From contig JANRJM010000008.1 of the NCBI GenBank assembly GCA_033763975.1, forward strand, positions 62,001-126,000: a stretch of 64,000 nt of DNA, read 5' to 3'. The notes under the pieces were generated by a model that had not been told where the DNA came from, made no database searches, and saw nothing but the letters and a program-made list of their open reading frames with translations. A program made the position numbers and the translations under genes. How positions within the stretch are numbered: position 1 is the stretch's first letter; each line of letters begins with the position of its first letter. This DNA comes from Planctomycetota bacterium. GTDB taxonomy: Bacteria > Planctomycetota > Phycisphaerae > Phycisphaerales > UBA1924. This document shows, piece by piece, positions 17,107 through 25,168 of the stretch.

Positions 17107-17934
17107 TCAGGGCTTCGCCACGGGGGCCGAACGGATTCCCGCCCCGTTCGATTGCACCGTCCGCGTCTCCACGCGCTTCACCCACGCCTCACCAGCCGCC
17201 TGGATCATCGGGCCCAACTGCGCCACCGGCTCGGCGAACGGGGGCGGGCGGTCCGTCATCCCCAGCAGGTCCTGCAGCACCAGCACCTGCCCGTGGCAGG
17301 CCGGGCCCGCCCCGATCCCGATCAACGGCGCGGTCGTCGCCTCCATCACCCGGCGCGTCACGTCGGCGGGCACCGCTTCGATCAGCAGCATCACCGCGCC
17401 CGCCTGCTCCAGCGCGATCGCATCGTGCACCACGCGGTCCGCCTCCGCCGGCGTCCGGCCCGCCGCCGCGTACCCGCCGCTCAGCCCCGCCGACTGCGGG
17501 CGGCTTCCCACGTGCGCACACACCGGCACGCCCGCCCGCGCCATCCGCGACACCAGCGGCGCGAACGACTCGTCCGCCTCGATCTTCACCACGTCCGCCA
17601 GGCCCTCGACCATGAACCGCCCCGCGTTCCGCAGCGCGTCGTCCGCCGACGCCTGGTAACTCATGAACGGCATGTCCGCCATCACCATCGCCGAACCCGC
17701 CCCGCGCTTCACCCCCGCCGTCAGCGCGATCAGCACGTCCAGCGGCATGTGGATCGTCCGGTCAAAGCCCAGCACCATCTCCGCCGCCGTATCGCCCACC
17801 AGCAGCACGTGCACGCCCGCACGGTCCAGCCACCGCGCGGTCGTCGCGTCGTAGCACGTGAGGCACGCGAACGGGCGGCCTTCGCGCGCGAGCGTGCGGA
17901 TGGTGCGGATCGTCACCGGGGGGCGGGTGCTCAC
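17107..17934 (-). CDS. panB: 3-methyl-2-oxobutanoate hydroxymethyltransferase
   Basis: First step of pantothenate synthesis: transfers a hydroxymethyl group from 5,10-methylene-tetrahydrofolate to 2-oxoisovalerate, giving ketopantoate. The 275-residue TIM barrel shows FACLTCYDATTARWLDRAGV, LLVGDTAAEMVLGFDRTI, ADMPFMSYQAS, VKIEAD, AHVGSRPQSAG, LIEAVPADV and GIGAGPACHGQVLVLQDLLG, all family signatures including metal- and substrate-binding Asp/Glu. The GTG at 17934 fits the family start. panC is not in the window. It lies 40 bp upstream of the end of the prepilin gene, same strand. Confidence 0.96.
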   Translation of the reverse strand: MSTRPPVTIRTIRTLAREGRPFACLTCYDATTARWLDRAGVHVLLVGDTAAEMVLGFDRTIHMPLDVLIALTAGVKRGAGSAMVMADMPFMSYQASADDALRNAGRFMVEGLADVVKIEADESFAPLVSRMARAGVPVCAHVGSRPQSAGLSGGYAAAGRTPAEADRVVHDAIALEQAGAVMLLIEAVPADVTRRVMEATTAPLIGIGAGPACHGQVLVLQDLLGMTDRPPPFAEPVAQLGPMIQAAGEAWVKRVETRTVQSNGAGIRSAPVAKP

Positions 17935-17974
17935 GCCCGATCCTATGGCCCCGTCAGCACGCCCCCCGCGCATC

Positions 17975-18736
17975 CTACCGGGGGCGGTTCAGCCAGCCCC
18001 ACTCCGCGGCGCTCGAACTGCCGATCGGGAACATCTGGCTGCGCACGTGCACGCGCAGGTGGTTCGCCCGAAGGTCGTTGGGCTCTTCCAGGTTGTTCCG
18101 CCCGCCGGTCGGAGACTCGAACGCCCCCACCGACCCGTCGAGGTACGCGATGTTCCCCTGCCGCGTGTGCCGGCGCGAGAACTGATCGTTGTTGGCGAAA
18201 CTCCCGTCATCGTTCGCCACGTTGTACCACCACTCGTCCTCTTCGATGAGAATCGGGATGCCCGGGAAGTACTTGCGGGGCGAGAGCGTGTTCATGGGCG
18301 ACTCGGGGTAACTCACCTTCCAGTCGATGTCGACCCGCGCGCCCGCGAACCGGATCGGCATCGTGTAGTCGTACCACTGGTTCGCCCGGCGCCCCGTCGG
18401 GCACACGAACGTCTGGTCCTGCGAACTCATGTACGGGTACAGCACCGACGTCTGCACCGGGTGCGTCCAGTTCGTGGGCTGGGCGTTGTACCGCTGGTTG
18501 TTCCGCCCGCACCAGTCCAGGTTGATCGGCCCCTGCCAGTACGCGCCGGGGATCACCTTGTAGTCCGCCGCGTACGTCCAGAACGACAGCCCCACCTGGC
18601 GGATGTTCGAGCGGCACACGACGAACCGCCCCGCCTCGCGGGCCTTGCCCAGGCTGGGCAGCAGGATCCCGATGAGCAGCGCGATGATCGCGATCACCAC
18701 CAGCAGTTCGATCAGCGTGAACCCCGCGCGACGCAT
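17975..18736 (-). CDS. Prepilin-type N-terminal methylation protein
   Basis: A 253-residue pseudopilin-like protein. The ATG at 18736 follows GGGAGG and opens MRRAGFTLIELLVVIAIIAL, a type IV prepilin leader with the G/F cleavage-methylation site and Glu5. The rest (VCRSNIRQVGLSFWTYAADYKVIPG..., HTRQGNIAYLDGSVGAFES) follows the planctomycete H-X9-DG-type family that exists in many copies per genome. It is probably processed by a prepilin peptidase and assembled in an envelope filament or secretion pseudopilus. Which copy does what is unknown. A TATTCT box lies roughly 20 nt upstream of the ATG. Confidence 0.88.
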   Translation of the reverse strand: MRRAGFTLIELLVVIAIIALLIGILLPSLGKAREAGRFVVCRSNIRQVGLSFWTYAADYKVIPGAYWQGPINLDWCGRNNQRYNAQPTNWTHPVQTSVLYPYMSSQDQTFVCPTGRRANQWYDYTMPIRFAGARVDIDWKVSYPESPMNTLSPRKYFPGIPILIEEDEWWYNVANDDGSFANNDQFSRRHTRQGNIAYLDGSVGAFESPTGGRNNLEEPNDLRANHLRVHVRSQMFPIGSSSAAEWGWLNRPR

Positions 18737-18808
18737 GGAGACCTCCCGCGCCGCCAGAATACCACGCACCCGCCCGCCGGACAGCGCCGCACGCTACGCT
18801 CCGCACGA

Positions 18809-19813
18809 ATGAGACGAATACTCCATGTCGGCGTCGGTCCCCTCGGGCAGCGGATCCTCGAAGATCTCCACGAGCGCGGGCTTGGCCAGGTCATCGGCGT
18901 TGTCGATTCCGCCCCGGCCTTGCGGGGAAAGTCGCTCGCCGACGTCGTCCCCCGCGCCGACCACCGCCTCCACGTCCTCCCGGACCTCGAGGCCTTCGAC
19001 GACTGGAACCGTCTTGACGCCGCCATCGTCACCACCCGCTCCGATCTGCCCTCGTGCATGGACACGTTCCGAGAACTCCTCGCCCGCGGCGTCGCCGTGG
19101 TCAGCACCTGCGAGGAACTCGTCTACCCCTGGCTCCGCCACGTCGCCCTCGCCGAGGAACTCCAGGACCTCGCCCGGCGCACCGGCGGACGCATCCTCGG
19201 CACCGGCGTGAACCCCGGGTTCCTCATGGACGCGCTCCCGACGTTCATGACCGGCGTCAGCCGCTCGGTCCGCTCCATCACCTGCCACCGCGTGCAGGAC
19301 GCCTCGTCGCGGCGCGTCCCGTTTCAGCAGAAGATCGGCGCCGGGCTCGACGACGCCCAGTTCGCCGCGCGCGTGCGCGAGGGCGTGCTGCGCCACGTGG
19401 GCCTGGGCGAGAGCATGCACTTCATCGCGCACTACACGGGCCTGCGCATCGAGCGCTGGGAAGAGGACATCCAGCCCGTGCACGCCACGCGCGACCTCGT
19501 CTGCGCGCTGGGACCCATCCCCAAGGGACGCTGCGCGGGCGTCCGGCAGACGGCCCGCGCGTATGCCGACGAGCGCGAGATTCTGCACCTGGAGTTCCAG
19601 GCCGCCATCGGCCAGCCCGACCCGCACGACAGCATCCGCATCCACGGCGAGCCGGAGATCCACGTCACGATCCCCGGGGGCGTCCACGGCGACATCGCCA
19701 CCAGCGCGATCACCCTGAACGCGCTGCCCAGCCTGCTCGCCTCCCCGCCGGGCCTGCACACCATGGCCACCATCCCGATGCCCGCCCACCTGCCCCGCCT
19801 CTCAATCTCCTGA
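18809..19813 (+). CDS. Dihydrodipicolinate reductase-like / amine dehydrogenase-family oxidoreductase
   Basis: A 334-residue protein with an N-terminal Rossmann nucleotide motif (ILHVGVGPLGQRILEDLHERG), AAIVTTRSDLPSCMDTFRELL, and GVNPGFLMDALPTFMTGVSRSVRSITCHRVQDASSRR. This is the family of 2,4-diaminopentanoate dehydrogenase and related DapB-like enzymes. The substrate cannot be set from sequence. A PLP-dependent oxoamine synthase follows after 35 bp, suggesting a two-step conversion of an amino acid derivative. A TACGCT box is 8 nt before the ATG. True DapB is shorter (about 270), so lysine synthesis is less likely. Confidence 0.75.
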   Translation: MRRILHVGVGPLGQRILEDLHERGLGQVIGVVDSAPALRGKSLADVVPRADHRLHVLPDLEAFDDWNRLDAAIVTTRSDLPSCMDTFRELLARGVAVVSTCEELVYPWLRHVALAEELQDLARRTGGRILGTGVNPGFLMDALPTFMTGVSRSVRSITCHRVQDASSRRVPFQQKIGAGLDDAQFAARVREGVLRHVGLGESMHFIAHYTGLRIERWEEDIQPVHATRDLVCALGPIPKGRCAGVRQTARAYADEREILHLEFQAAIGQPDPHDSIRIHGEPEIHVTIPGGVHGDIATSAITLNALPSLLASPPGLHTMATIPMPAHLPRLSIS

Positions 19814-19848
19814 ACAAGCCGGACCGATCCTCAGGGAGGAGGACCGCC

Positions 19849-20988
19849 ATGGCCCGTCTGCACGTCACCACCGCCGGACCCACCACCATCACCGTCGACG
19901 GGCGCGACCTCATCGCCTTCGGCGGGTGCAACTACCTCGGGCTCTCGCACCACCCCCAGGTCATCGCGGCCCTCACCGACGGCGCCGCCCGCTACGGCAT
20001 CTCCACCACCGCCTCGCGCGAGACCACCGGCAACACCCAGGCCCACGACGACCTCGAGCGCGATCTCGCCCGCTGGATGGGCCAGCAGAGCGCCATCCTC
20101 GCCGCCGAGGGCTACACCGCCAACATCGCGCTCGCCCAGGCCCTCGCCCGCACGCACGGCGTCGCGCTCATGGACGCCCGCGCCCACCGCAGCCTCCGCA
20201 GCGCCGCCACCGCCGCGGGCATGCAGGTCTTCGAGTACGAGCACCTCAACGCCGACGCCGCCGCCTCGCTCGCCGCCATGTTCGCCGACCAGGGCGTCGC
20301 GATCCTCACCGACGGTGTCTTCGCCGCCGACGGCGCCATCGCCCCGCTCCCGGATCTCCTCGCCGCCCTCCCCCCGCAGCGCGCCACGCTCGTCGTCGAC
20401 GACTGTCACGGCGTGTGCGTCCTGGGCGAACGCGGCTCGGGCACCGTCGAGCACTACGGCCTGCGCGACCCCCGCATCGTCATCACCACCACGCTCGCCA
20501 AGGGCGTGGGCTGCTACGGCGGTGCCATCATCGGCCCCCGCACGGTCGTCGACGCCGTCCGCGAGTACGCCGATGTCTACCGTCGCTCGACGCCCGTACC
20601 CCCGCCGCTGGCGTGCGCCGCCCGCGCCGCGGTCGCGCTGGTGCAGAACGACCCCGCGCTGCTCGCCTCCTTGCGGCGCAACACCGACCACCTCCGCGAC
20701 GGGCTGCGCGACCTGGGGCTCTGCCACCGCAGCGACGACGTCCCGATCTTTACGTTCACGCTCGATCCGGCTGAACGGATGAACGACATGGCCGCCGATC
20801 TGGTCCGCCTGGGCCTGTACGCCCCGTGCATCGAGTACCCCGGCGGGCCGGCGGAGCGGTTCTTCCGCCTCACGGTGTCGGCGGCGCACCAGCCTTCCCA
20901 GATTGACCAACTTCTCGGCGGGCTTGCCCAGGTTTCCAGGCTGTCGCTCGCCGCCACGCCCGACGCCCTCGCGTTACCGAAGTCTTAA
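19849..20988 (+). CDS. Alpha-oxoamine synthase-family PLP enzyme (BioF/Kbl-like)
   Basis: A 379-residue fold-type I aminotransferase-like protein. Members join an amino acid with an acyl-CoA (8-amino-7-oxononanoate synthase, 2-amino-3-ketobutyrate CoA ligase, aminolevulinate synthase). Visible marks: FGGCNYLGLSHHPQVI, GISTTASRETTGNTQAHDDLE, VVDDCHGVCVLGERGSG (PLP-contacting Asp and His) and the Schiff-base Lys in TTTLAKGVGCYGGAI. A strong GGAGGAGG precedes the ATG. With no bio genes nearby and an amine-dehydrogenase-like gene just upstream, biotin synthesis is not indicated. The exact reaction is unknown. Confidence 0.82.
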   Translation: MARLHVTTAGPTTITVDGRDLIAFGGCNYLGLSHHPQVIAALTDGAARYGISTTASRETTGNTQAHDDLERDLARWMGQQSAILAAEGYTANIALAQALARTHGVALMDARAHRSLRSAATAAGMQVFEYEHLNADAAASLAAMFADQGVAILTDGVFAADGAIAPLPDLLAALPPQRATLVVDDCHGVCVLGERGSGTVEHYGLRDPRIVITTTLAKGVGCYGGAIIGPRTVVDAVREYADVYRRSTPVPPPLACAARAAVALVQNDPALLASLRRNTDHLRDGLRDLGLCHRSDDVPIFTFTLDPAERMNDMAADLVRLGLYAPCIEYPGGPAERFFRLTVSAAHQPSQIDQLLGGLAQVSRLSLAATPDALALPKS

Positions 20989-21072
20989 CGCACCTGGACT
21001 CGTCCCCGGCGGACACCCCGGGATAATCCCCTTCCCCGCGGAGAAGGTTCGCGGGCCAAGGAGAGAGAGCCC

Positions 21073-21858
21073 ATGCGTATTGCTGCTTCGTTCGTGGCTG
21101 TCGGCGCGCTCGCGTCGATCGCCGCCGGTCAGATTTCGTACACGGGCGGCGTGTACAGCCAGAACTTCGACGGCCTGCCCTCCTCCGGCACGCTCACCCA
21201 GACCGGGCGCGGGCCGCACGCCCTCAACCCGATCTTCGGGGACGCCTCCCTCGACGGCTGGTTCGGCGGCAACCCCGGCGGAAGCAACGGCAACACCGAG
21301 TTCCGCGCGCAGGACGGCAGCCTCGCCGGCAGTGCCGGCCGCGGCGTGGTCTCGTTCGGCACCACCGGCTCGGGCGAGCGCGCCCTGGGCGCCCTCCCTA
21401 CCAGCAACCAGATCTCCCACTTCGGCGCGCTCTTCACCAACAACACCGGCGCCACCCTCACCGACATCACCATCTCGTACACCGGCGAGCAGTGGCGCCG
21501 CGGCGACGTCGCCGACCCGCAGTTCCTGGGCTTCTTCTACGGCCTGGGCTCGAGCATCGCCGACGCGATGACCGCGGAGAGCGCGCTGAGCTTCTCCTCG
21601 GCCAACACGCAGGCCGCCCCCCTCGAGGTCGCCCTCAACGGCAACGACCCGATGAACAAGACGCTCGTCACCGCGACGATCTCGGGCGTCAACTGGACCC
21701 CCGGTTCGACGCTGGCCATCCGCTGGCTCATCAGCGAGCAGTCGGGCCAGGACGACGGGCTCGCCGTCGACGATTTCTCGCTCCGCGCGGTGCCGGCCCC
21801 CGGCGCGGGCGCGCTGCTCGGCCTGGGCGCGATCGTCGCCCTGCGCCGCCGCCGCTAA
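21073..21858 (+). CDS. Secreted PEP-CTERM-like protein
   Basis: A 261-residue exported protein: Sec signal (MRIAASFVAVGALASIAAG), a Gly/Ser/Thr-rich beta-type body, and a C-terminal sorting tail VPAPGAGALLGLGAIVALRRRR, which is the Pro motif, hydrophobic helix and arginine cluster of PEP-CTERM-type proteins. Such tails are removed by an exosortase-like enzyme and direct the protein to the surface. AAGGAGAGAG precedes the ATG and a GATAAT -10-like box lies about 50 nt upstream. A terminator follows the gene. No exosortase is in the window. Function of the body is unknown. Confidence 0.85.
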   Translation: MRIAASFVAVGALASIAAGQISYTGGVYSQNFDGLPSSGTLTQTGRGPHALNPIFGDASLDGWFGGNPGGSNGNTEFRAQDGSLAGSAGRGVVSFGTTGSGERALGALPTSNQISHFGALFTNNTGATLTDITISYTGEQWRRGDVADPQFLGFFYGLGSSIADAMTAESALSFSSANTQAAPLEVALNGNDPMNKTLVTATISGVNWTPGSTLAIRWLISEQSGQDDGLAVDDFSLRAVPAPGAGALLGLGAIVALRRRR

Positions 21859-21927
21859 GCGGATCGCCCGGTGATCGACCGGTCGGAACACCGGCCGAGC
21901 GCGTCGCTGGTTTCTGCACGATTTTTC

Positions 21928-21964
21928 ACGCCGCCCCTGTCAACGCGGGGGCGGCGTTCGTTTT
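21928..21964 (+). terminator. Rho-independent terminator of the PEP-CTERM-like gene
   Basis: A 10-bp stem (ACGCCGCCCC at 21928-21937, GGGGCGGCGT at 21948-21957) is followed by TCGTTTT on the plus strand, 70 nt after the stop. Confidence 0.78.
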
Positions 21965-21989
21965 GGGGCCCGTCGCGTCGGTGCGTATG

Positions 21990-23084
21990 TCAGCGCGGTT
22001 CGCCCAGGCGCGCCGCGATGACGTGCGCGTCGTACGCCGCGACCGAGCGGTCGTGGATGCGCAGGCGCCACGGGAACCGGTCGATCTCACCCACGATGCG
22101 CACGCCCTGGATCGACGCGGGGTGCGCGCCGGGCGTGAGCAGTTGGCGCAGCAGTGGTTCGCTCCGCCCGGCGTGGACGGCCCGCTGCGAGTGCCCGCCG
22201 ATCCACGCCTCGACGGGCGTGACGACGCCCTCCCAGTCGTACGGCGTCGAGAGCACGAGCCCCGCGCCGGGCGCGCCCACGCGGGCCAGTTCGCGCAGCA
22301 CGCCGAGCGGCGAGGGCGTCGCGTCAACGACATTCAGCGCGGTCACCAGCCCGCACGACGCGTCGGCCAAGGGCAATGCGGCGGCGTCGCAGACCCAGAA
22401 GTCCACGCGATCGGCGCCCGGAAAATCGGCGCGGAAGGTGCGGCGCTGGTGCACGATGCCCACGTCCCGGCGCGGGTACGACACCTCGCCCCGCGACAGC
22501 ACGCGCCGGGCGAGGCGCAGCAGTGCCACGTTGACGTCTACTCCGAGCACCAGACCGGGACGCGACGACGCGAGCTCGAACGTGGCGCGCCCCGTGGCGC
22601 AGCCGACGTCAAGGCTCGGCGTTGGCGGCAGAGGCGCAGGGCCCAGCAGGCCCAGCCCCGCGCGGAGCGTGCGCAGGGCGGCCCCGGGCGGGGCGGGCTC
22701 GTCGGGGGCTTCGTCGGGGTCGAGGTCGGCGTAGTGGTCGCGCGCGTAGATGGAGAGATACCGGCGCGAGAGCGTGTACGCGGTGCCCGGCCCGGCGCAG
22801 TCGGCGAGCATGGACTCGGCGAGATCGGAGAGGTCGTCGCGCGCGGTCAGGGCGGCGAAGTTGTCGCTCACGAAACGCCGCACGTCGGGCACGATGATGG
22901 GCGCGCCGTCGAGGATCGGGTACTCGCAGGCGCACGGCGCGTGCGCGCAGACGAGCGACCCCTCGGCGATGTCGGTCCCGTCGCGTCGCGCGACCGAGCC
23001 GACCGCCAGACGATGGAGCGAGCCGTCACGCGCGCGGCAGAGCGGGCAGACGGGCGCGAAGGCCTCGACGTGCGTCTCTCGCAC
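21990..23084 (-). CDS. SAM-dependent methyltransferase with N-terminal Cys cluster
   Basis: A 364-residue class I methyltransferase. The N-terminus has a Trm112-like zinc site (PVCPLCRARDG, then LVCAHAPCACEYPILDGAPIIVPD). The SAM-binding loop is SLDVGCATGRATFELASSRPGLVLGVDVN near residues 158-186, and motif IV-like NVVDATPSPLGVLRELARVG follows. The substrate is unknown. The GTG start lies 1 nt past the stop of the PAAR gene, so the two are almost certainly one operon; the methyltransferase may modify a spike-associated factor, but that is inference only. Its 3' end faces the PEP-CTERM gene terminator. Confidence 0.8.
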   Translation of the reverse strand: MRETHVEAFAPVCPLCRARDGSLHRLAVGSVARRDGTDIAEGSLVCAHAPCACEYPILDGAPIIVPDVRRFVSDNFAALTARDDLSDLAESMLADCAGPGTAYTLSRRYLSIYARDHYADLDPDEAPDEPAPPGAALRTLRAGLGLLGPAPLPPTPSLDVGCATGRATFELASSRPGLVLGVDVNVALLRLARRVLSRGEVSYPRRDVGIVHQRRTFRADFPGADRVDFWVCDAAALPLADASCGLVTALNVVDATPSPLGVLRELARVGAPGAGLVLSTPYDWEGVVTPVEAWIGGHSQRAVHAGRSEPLLRQLLTPGAHPASIQGVRIVGEIDRFPWRLRIHDRSVAAYDAHVIAARLGEPR

Positions 23085-23085
23085 G

Positions 23086-23472
23086 CTAGCCCCCGATGCT
23101 GACGGTGGTCGCGCAGGGCGGCTGGATGGTGCCCGTGGGCGACGGGATGGGCGCGACGCACGAGGTGTGCGAGGTCATGTCGCCCGAGCGCGCCGCGGGC
23201 AGTTTCATGATCATGACCGTCGCGGAGCCCTTGGCGATCATGCCCGGGCCGGCGGGCACGCAGGAAGGCAGCATGCACGGCGCGGACATGTCGGTGGCGC
23301 GGGCGGCGGGCTGGTTCGCGATCATGACGGTCGCGGCCCCCGGCGGGATGATCGCCAGCGGCAACGCCGGGTGCGCCACCGGCGTGGGCACGGGGGCGGG
23401 CGGGTGGATGGGCGCGTGGCAGTGCGGGGCATCCTGCTTCATCATGTCGCCGACGCGGGCTGCTGCGGGCAT
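23086..23472 (-). CDS. PAAR-domain spike-tip protein
   Basis: A 128-residue protein of PAAR repeats: MPAAARVGDMMKQ, GAATVMIANQPAARATDMS, GSATVMIMKLPAARSGDMTSH and a final TVSIGG strand. PAAR proteins form the sharp metal-bound tip on VgrG-like spikes of type VI secretion systems, extracellular contractile systems and phage tails. A Pro-rich insert with Cys and His residues (HCHAPIHPPAP) follows the first strand. GGGAGG precedes the ATG. No sheath, tube, baseplate or ClpV gene is in the window, so this is an orphan locus. Divergent from it, 72 bp away, is a gene resembling a VgrG C-terminal needle. Confidence 0.87.
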   Translation of the reverse strand: MPAAARVGDMMKQDAPHCHAPIHPPAPVPTPVAHPALPLAIIPPGAATVMIANQPAARATDMSAPCMLPSCVPAGPGMIAKGSATVMIMKLPAARSGDMTSHTSCVAPIPSPTGTIQPPCATTVSIGG

Positions 23473-23533
23473 GGTCCACCTCCCGAGAGCGAGTGTACTC
23501 CGGGCCCCGCGCCGTCGCGATGGGCCGGGCCGC

Positions 23534-23539
23534 TAGACT
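23534..23539 (+). promoter_or_regulatory. TANNNT -10-like box 5 nt before a start codon
   Basis: TAGACT is followed by 5 nt and the ATG at 23545, with no ribosome binding site. It lies in the 72-bp divergent gap beside the PAAR gene and would also drive rsmH. Confidence 0.4.
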
Positions 23540-23544
23540 CCGGC

Positions 23545-24099
23545 ATGGGCGATCCTGGCAACGAGCGCGGTGCGATCCGGCGGGTGCCCCCTGCGGCGAG
23601 CGACGCCGCCCGGGTGTTGCCGTCGGGGCGGACGGTGGAGGTCGGCGCGGACGAGCGGGGGGAGCGGATCGAGGTGCGTTCGCCCGACGGCGTGCTGGAG
23701 ATCGCCATCGCGCTTACGGCGCAGGGGCCGGTGCTGCAGGTGCGCGGGGCGCGCCTGGAAATCGAGAGCACGGACGCGGTGGCGCTGAAGTGCCGCGAGT
23801 TTTCCGTCCATGCGGATGAAGGGATGAAACTCTCGACGGGCGGGACGCTCGATGTGCGCGCGCAGGGCGAGATCGGCATGACGACGATGGCCGACGCCCG
23901 TCTTGACGCGGCGGTGATCCACCTGAACTGCGGCGACCGATCGGCGTACCCGGACGGGCAGCCGGGGTACGTGCCGCCGGTGTTCGAGCTGCCGGCGTTG
24001 CCCGCGGTGGGGCCCGCGGTGGGGCCCGCGGCACCGGCGGGGCGCGACGGGGCGGGCGAGTGCTGCGGGGGCGGCGCGTGCGGCCATGACCACGCCTGA
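23545..24099 (+). CDS. VgrG C-terminal (DUF2345-like) beta-needle protein
   Basis: A 184-residue protein whose middle consists of short alternating strands (RIEVRSPDGVLEIAIALT, VLQVRGARLEIESTDAVALKC, FSVHADEGMKLSTGGTLDVRAQGEIGMTTMADARLDAAVIHLNC). This is like the repeated triple-stranded beta-prism at the end of VgrG/gp5 spikes. A Pro/Ala linker leads to a Cys/His-rich tail (ECCGGGACGHDHA) that could bind metal. No gp27-like or OB-fold part of VgrG is present. It is divergent from a PAAR gene, the natural capping partner. Its last 14 bp overlap the start of rsmH, so the two are translationally linked. The family call is by pattern and is moderate. Confidence 0.6.
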   Translation: MGDPGNERGAIRRVPPAASDAARVLPSGRTVEVGADERGERIEVRSPDGVLEIAIALTAQGPVLQVRGARLEIESTDAVALKCREFSVHADEGMKLSTGGTLDVRAQGEIGMTTMADARLDAAVIHLNCGDRSAYPDGQPGYVPPVFELPALPAVGPAVGPAAPAGRDGAGECCGGGACGHDHA

Positions 24100-25015
24100 G
24101 GCGCCGGGCCATGTGCCGGTGCTGGCACGCGAGGTGGTCGACCTGCTCGACCCGCGCGCGGGCGAGACGTACGTGGATTGCACGGCCGGCCTGGGCGGGC
24201 ACGCGGCGTTGATCGCCCCGCGCCTGTCGCCCGGCGGACGCGTGTTCCTGACGGACGTGGACCCGGCGAATCTGAACGCGGCGGCGGCACGGGTGCGAGC
24301 GGCGGCGCCGGGGGTCGAGGTTGGTACGTTGCAGGTGAACTTCGCGGTGCTGCCGCACGAGTTGGCGGCGCGGGGCGTGCGGGCCGACCTCGTGCTCGCG
24401 GACCTGGGGTTCGCGTCGACGCAGGTGGATGACCCGGCGCGCGGGCTGTCGTTCATGCGGGAGGGGCCGCTGGACATGCGGCTGGACCCGACGCTGCCGG
24501 TGAGCGCGGCGGAGTTGGTGAACTCGCTGGCGGAGAGCGAGTTGGTGCGGATTCTGGAGGAGTTCGGGGAAGAGCGGCAGGCGCGTCGGGTGGCGCGGGC
24601 GATGGTCGCGGCACGCGCGAAGAGCCCGTTGCGGACGACGACCGAACTGGCGGAGGTGGTGCGCCGGGTGGTGCCGCGATCGGGGCCGACGGACCCGGCG
24701 ACGCGGACGTTCCAGGCGCTGCGGATCGCGGTGAACGACGAGTTGGGGAACCTGGAGGCGCTGCTGGCGGCGGTCGAACGGGACGGGCGATCGGGATCGG
24801 CGGGGTGGCTTTCGGGGGAGGCGCGGGTGGGCGTGATCTCGTTTCATTCGTTGGAAGACCGGGCGGTGAAGGAGGCGTTCGGGCGCTGCACGGACGGCGG
24901 GTGGGACGAGGTCTCGCACGGGGTGGTGATGGCGGGCGAGGGCGAGCGCGAGGCGAACCCGCGGGCGCGGTCGGCGAAGCTGCGGGTGGTGCGCCGGGCG
25001 GGCGCGCCGAAGTGA
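24086..25015 (+). CDS. rsmH: 16S rRNA m4C1402 methyltransferase
   Basis: RsmH (MraW) methylates N4 of C1402 in 16S rRNA and is normally the second gene of the division/cell-wall cluster. The 309 residues show GHVPVLAREVVDLLDPRAGETYVDCTAGLGGHA (substrate and SAM motif I), LADLGFASTQVDDPARGLSFMREGPLDMRLD, EFGEERQARRVARAMV, ATRTFQALRIAVNDEL and ISFHSLEDRAVKEAF, all strong family signatures. It overlaps the upstream beta-needle gene by 14 bp. mraZ is not found in front of it, where it would normally stand. Confidence 0.96.
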   Translation: MTTPEAPGHVPVLAREVVDLLDPRAGETYVDCTAGLGGHAALIAPRLSPGGRVFLTDVDPANLNAAAARVRAAAPGVEVGTLQVNFAVLPHELAARGVRADLVLADLGFASTQVDDPARGLSFMREGPLDMRLDPTLPVSAAELVNSLAESELVRILEEFGEERQARRVARAMVAARAKSPLRTTTELAEVVRRVVPRSGPTDPATRTFQALRIAVNDELGNLEALLAAVERDGRSGSAGWLSGEARVGVISFHSLEDRAVKEAFGRCTDGGWDEVSHGVVMAGEGEREANPRARSAKLRVVRRAGAPK

Positions 25016-25168
25016 CAGCGGGTTTTCCGGCGGGACGGGCAAGAATGCCGAAGAACTGAACTACAGTGCGGGTTGTCGGACGTTGGGGCCCGGTTACGGA
25101 TGACCGAGCCGCACGACGCGCTCTCGCTGGCAGGCCAGGCCGGCCCGGACAATGCAAGGACGCACGCC

